Positions 62,243 to 64,000 of a DNA stretch of 64,000 nucleotides are shown here, one piece after another. A program made the translations under genes and the position numbers. The stretch is from Veillonella denticariosi JCM 15641 (GTDB taxonomy: Bacteria > Bacillota > Negativicutes > Veillonellales > Veillonellaceae): positions 310,001 through 374,000 of the forward strand of contig NZ_PPDB01000003.1 in NCBI RefSeq assembly GCF_002959855.1, given 5' to 3'. Position 1 is the first letter of the stretch; each line of letters starts with the position of its first letter. A model generated the notes under the pieces. It was not told the DNA's origin. It did no database searches and worked only from the letters and a program-made list of their open reading frames with translations.

Positions 62243-62506
62243 AGGATTTCCCCCAATTTATACTACCGAACCATATAATTAATAATGCTATAATCACATT
62301 AGCAGGTCTTTATATACTGTATTTATACATTAAAACCTATAATAATACAATCCATATATTACGGTACCCAATCATGATATGTGATAATATATCCGATAAT
62401 CACGCACTACATAAAATCTATGCTGTTACTGTATTCATAGTAGTACCGGTTTCTGAAAGTTTGATGTAAAATTAATACTCAAATATTTCTGCATACAACA
62501 TCACAT

Positions 62507-63280
62507 TTATATATAAAACTCGATTTTGTCTTCTTTGGCAAGCTGGAATTGTTCAAATATATGGTTTCGAATATTTACGAAGGACGCCGAGGTCCGGTCC
62601 GTCCTATCGATGAGATTGACAGGGATAATGGTTTGCACCCGTCCCGGATTGGCGGCGAGCACTACGACGCGATCTGCAAGGACCACCGCCTCTTCAATAT
62701 CATGCGTAACGAATACAACCGTTTTGCCCTCTTCACGGCAGATGCGGGAAATTTCATCCTGTAAATTGATGCGTGTCAACGCGTCGAGGGCCCCCAGCGG
62801 TTCATCCATGAAAATAATATCCGGATCGACCGCCAGCGCTCGCGCAATGGATACACGCTGCTGCATCCCGCCGGATAACTCCGCCGGATAGCGGTTTCGC
62901 GCATGGTCGAGCCCCACCATTTTCACGTATTTGTCGATGATAGCAGGTCGCTCTTCCTTAGGCACGTTCTTGCTTTCAAGGCCCAGTTCAATATTGCTTT
63001 CCACCGTTCGCCACGGTAGCAGTCCGTAATTCTGAAAGACCGTTACATACCGCAGTTGAGGTGCTTTCACCTCTGCTCCGTCAATGGTAACGGAACCCGA
63101 GGTGACGAGCTCAAAGCCTGCCATAGCATTTAAAAGCGTACTTTTACCGGACCCGGAAGGACCTAAAAGGCAAATAAATTCGCCTCGTTCAATGTCCAGA
63201 TTAATATTTTCAAGGATGGGGAGCGGTTCTCCATCTTTCATAAATTCCTTATGTGCATTGCGCACCGAAATGTAACCCAT
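62507..63280 (-). CDS. ssuB: SsuB/TauB-like ABC transporter ATP-binding protein
   Basis: A 257-residue cytosolic ATPase subunit of the nitrate/sulfonate/taurine/bicarbonate ABC family. Walker A GPSGSGKST (about residue 40), the Q-loop FQNYGLLPW, signature LSGGMQQR, and Walker B IIFMDEPLGALD are intact, with THDIEEA following the D-loop. The permease gene lies 12 bp upstream on the same strand, and the binding-protein gene would be outside the window. Sulfonate transport is an inference from the family and the sulfur-rich neighbourhood; nitrate, thiamine precursors or other solutes remain possible. AGGAGG lies 7 nt before the ATG. Confidence 0.85.
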   Translation of the reverse strand: MGYISVRNAHKEFMKDGEPLPILENINLDIERGEFICLLGPSGSGKSTLLNAMAGFELVTSGSVTIDGAEVKAPQLRYVTVFQNYGLLPWRTVESNIELGLESKNVPKEERPAIIDKYVKMVGLDHARNRYPAELSGGMQQRVSIARALAVDPDIIFMDEPLGALDALTRINLQDEISRICREEGKTVVFVTHDIEEAVVLADRVVVLAANPGRVQTIIPVNLIDRTDRTSASFVNIRNHIFEQFQLAKEDKIEFYI

Positions 63281-63291
63281 GCGTCCACCTC

Positions 63292-64000
63292 CTATTTTTC
63301 AATGCCCCAACGTCTATAAATCCATTTTTCGATGAGGGACACGCCCCAATCGAGCAAAAGTCCCACAAAGCCGATCGTCAAAATCGCCACCATCAAGAGG
63401 TCGTTACGCAAATTATTCCGCATGTCGATGATGAGAAATCCAAGCCCCGTCTGGGAGCCTACCATTTCCCCCGTCACCAGGAAAATCCACGCCGTGCCGA
63501 GCGCGATATGAAGGCCCGATGCGATACCGGGAAACACCGCGGGCAATACGATCTTAAACAACAGTTCCGGCTGCTTGATGCCAAAATTTCGAGCCACCTT
63601 GATGTATACGGGGTCGATATTCTGAATCGCCGACACCGTGGATAACAGAACCGGAAAAAATGCCGCGATAAAGATGATGACGATCGCCGGCGCCTGTCCG
63701 ATACCGAAAAAGAGGACGATAAAAGGCAACCATGCCACCGGTGAAATGGGACGAATCACCTGAACGATGGGATTGATATAGTTCCAAATGCCCTTATACC
63801 ATCCTAAAATGAGTCCCAAGAACACGCCGGCTACGACGGAAATGATATAGCCGATAAAAAAGCGCACCAAACTGTCAGCAATATCCTTGAACAACATGCC
63901 ATCCCCGATGAGTTCTCCGAACCCGAGCAGCACCTTGTACGGCGTCGGCAACAAGGCTTCGTTAAATCCGCCGAGGCGGACAACCAGCTCCCAAATCAGC
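63292..64000 (-). CDS. ssuC: SsuC/TauC-like ABC transporter permease (5' end beyond the window)
   Basis: The C-terminal 236 residues of an inner-membrane ABC permease. The frame continues to the last base; the codons before 63954 read LIWELVVRLGGFNEA, typical of the N-terminus of this family, so the start is outside. Five or six helices are visible, with the EAA-like loop KVARNFGIKQPELLFKIVLPAVFPGI. A TTG at 63954 is not the start. It pairs with the ATPase gene downstream. Confidence 0.86.
   Translation of the reverse strand, partial: LIWELVVRLGGFNEALLPTPYKVLLGFGELIGDGMLFKDIADSLVRFFIGYIISVVAGVFLGLILGWYKGIWNYINPIVQVIRPISPVAWLPFIVLFFGIGQAPAIVIIFIAAFFPVLLSTVSAIQNIDPVYIKVARNFGIKQPELLFKIVLPAVFPGIASGLHIALGTAWIFLVTGEMVGSQTGLGFLIIDMRNNLRNDLLMVAILTIGFVGLLLDWGVSLIEKWIYRRWGIEK

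Overview
The window looks like chromosome of a diderm Firmicute of the class Negativicutes, most probably Veillonella. This is inferred from gene content, not from a database search. The evidence is SLH-domain surface proteins, a YadA-type trimeric autotransporter that itself carries an SLH domain, a lactate-oxidation operon (lutABC) next to a class II fumarase, and Firmicute-type housekeeping clusters (yybS-gdpP-rplI-dnaB, RNase J, addBA). Coding density is high and most genes lie on the minus strand. I see no rRNA, CRISPR array, prophage or insertion sequence, and only one tRNA (Ser, anticodon UGA).

Layout. 0.2-8.1 kb: branched-chain amino acid exporter azlCD, YqhD-type aldehyde reductase, orphan MetQ lipoprotein, ferredoxin-nitroreductase fusion, siroheme sulfite/nitrite reductase and cystine symporter TcyP, so much of it concerns sulfur and amino acids. 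8.2-11.2 kb: lutABC. 11.9-15.1 kb: two tandem secreted SLH paralogues. 15.3-20.2 kb: a secreted DUF4163/DUF3298-like protein, an OPT transporter, a large nested palindrome and fumC. 20.3-25.6 kb: two metallophosphoesterases, a mutT-mutY pair (8-oxoguanine defence), a DUF4931/GalT-like protein and a small orphan. 25.8-31.1 kb: trimeric autotransporter, molybdopterin-binding protein, fluoride channel crcB facing an XRE regulator, and a GntR/FCD regulator. 31.3-39.6 kb: lipid kinase and the addB-addA helicase-nuclease operon. 39.9-49.1 kb: an unknown secreted protein with a strong promoter, an SGNH hydrolase, an MFS permease, a small orphan, tRNA-Ser, CorA, a Zn/Cd P-type ATPase behind an ArsR/SmtB-like operator, and a Y-family polymerase with YolD behind a LexA-like box. 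49.4-62.2 kb: an osmoprotectant permease-binding protein fusion, dnaB-rplI-gdpP-yybS, an AT-rich PIN/ImmA-IrrE module, RNase J with a long disordered N-terminus and a long structured leader, a DUF805 protein and a uracil-DNA-glycosylase-family protein. 62.5-64 kb: SsuBC-like ABC transporter, the permease running off the edge.

How it fits together: lactate is oxidised to pyruvate by LutABC, and fumarase serves the reductive dicarboxylate branch that in Veillonella leads to propionate. Surface proteins are tethered by SLH domains. DNA upkeep (AddAB, MutT/MutY, UDG-like protein, Y-family polymerase, DnaB) is heavily represented.

The most unusual signal is not a gene. The 7-mer GTGAAAG occurs, by my hand count, about 56 times on the two strands (about 8 expected by chance), roughly once per 1.1 kb. 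It falls in several reading frames, is sometimes paired as inverted repeats, and forms an 18-bp perfect palindrome just upstream of addB. It behaves like a DNA-uptake sequence or a Chi-type recombination signal.
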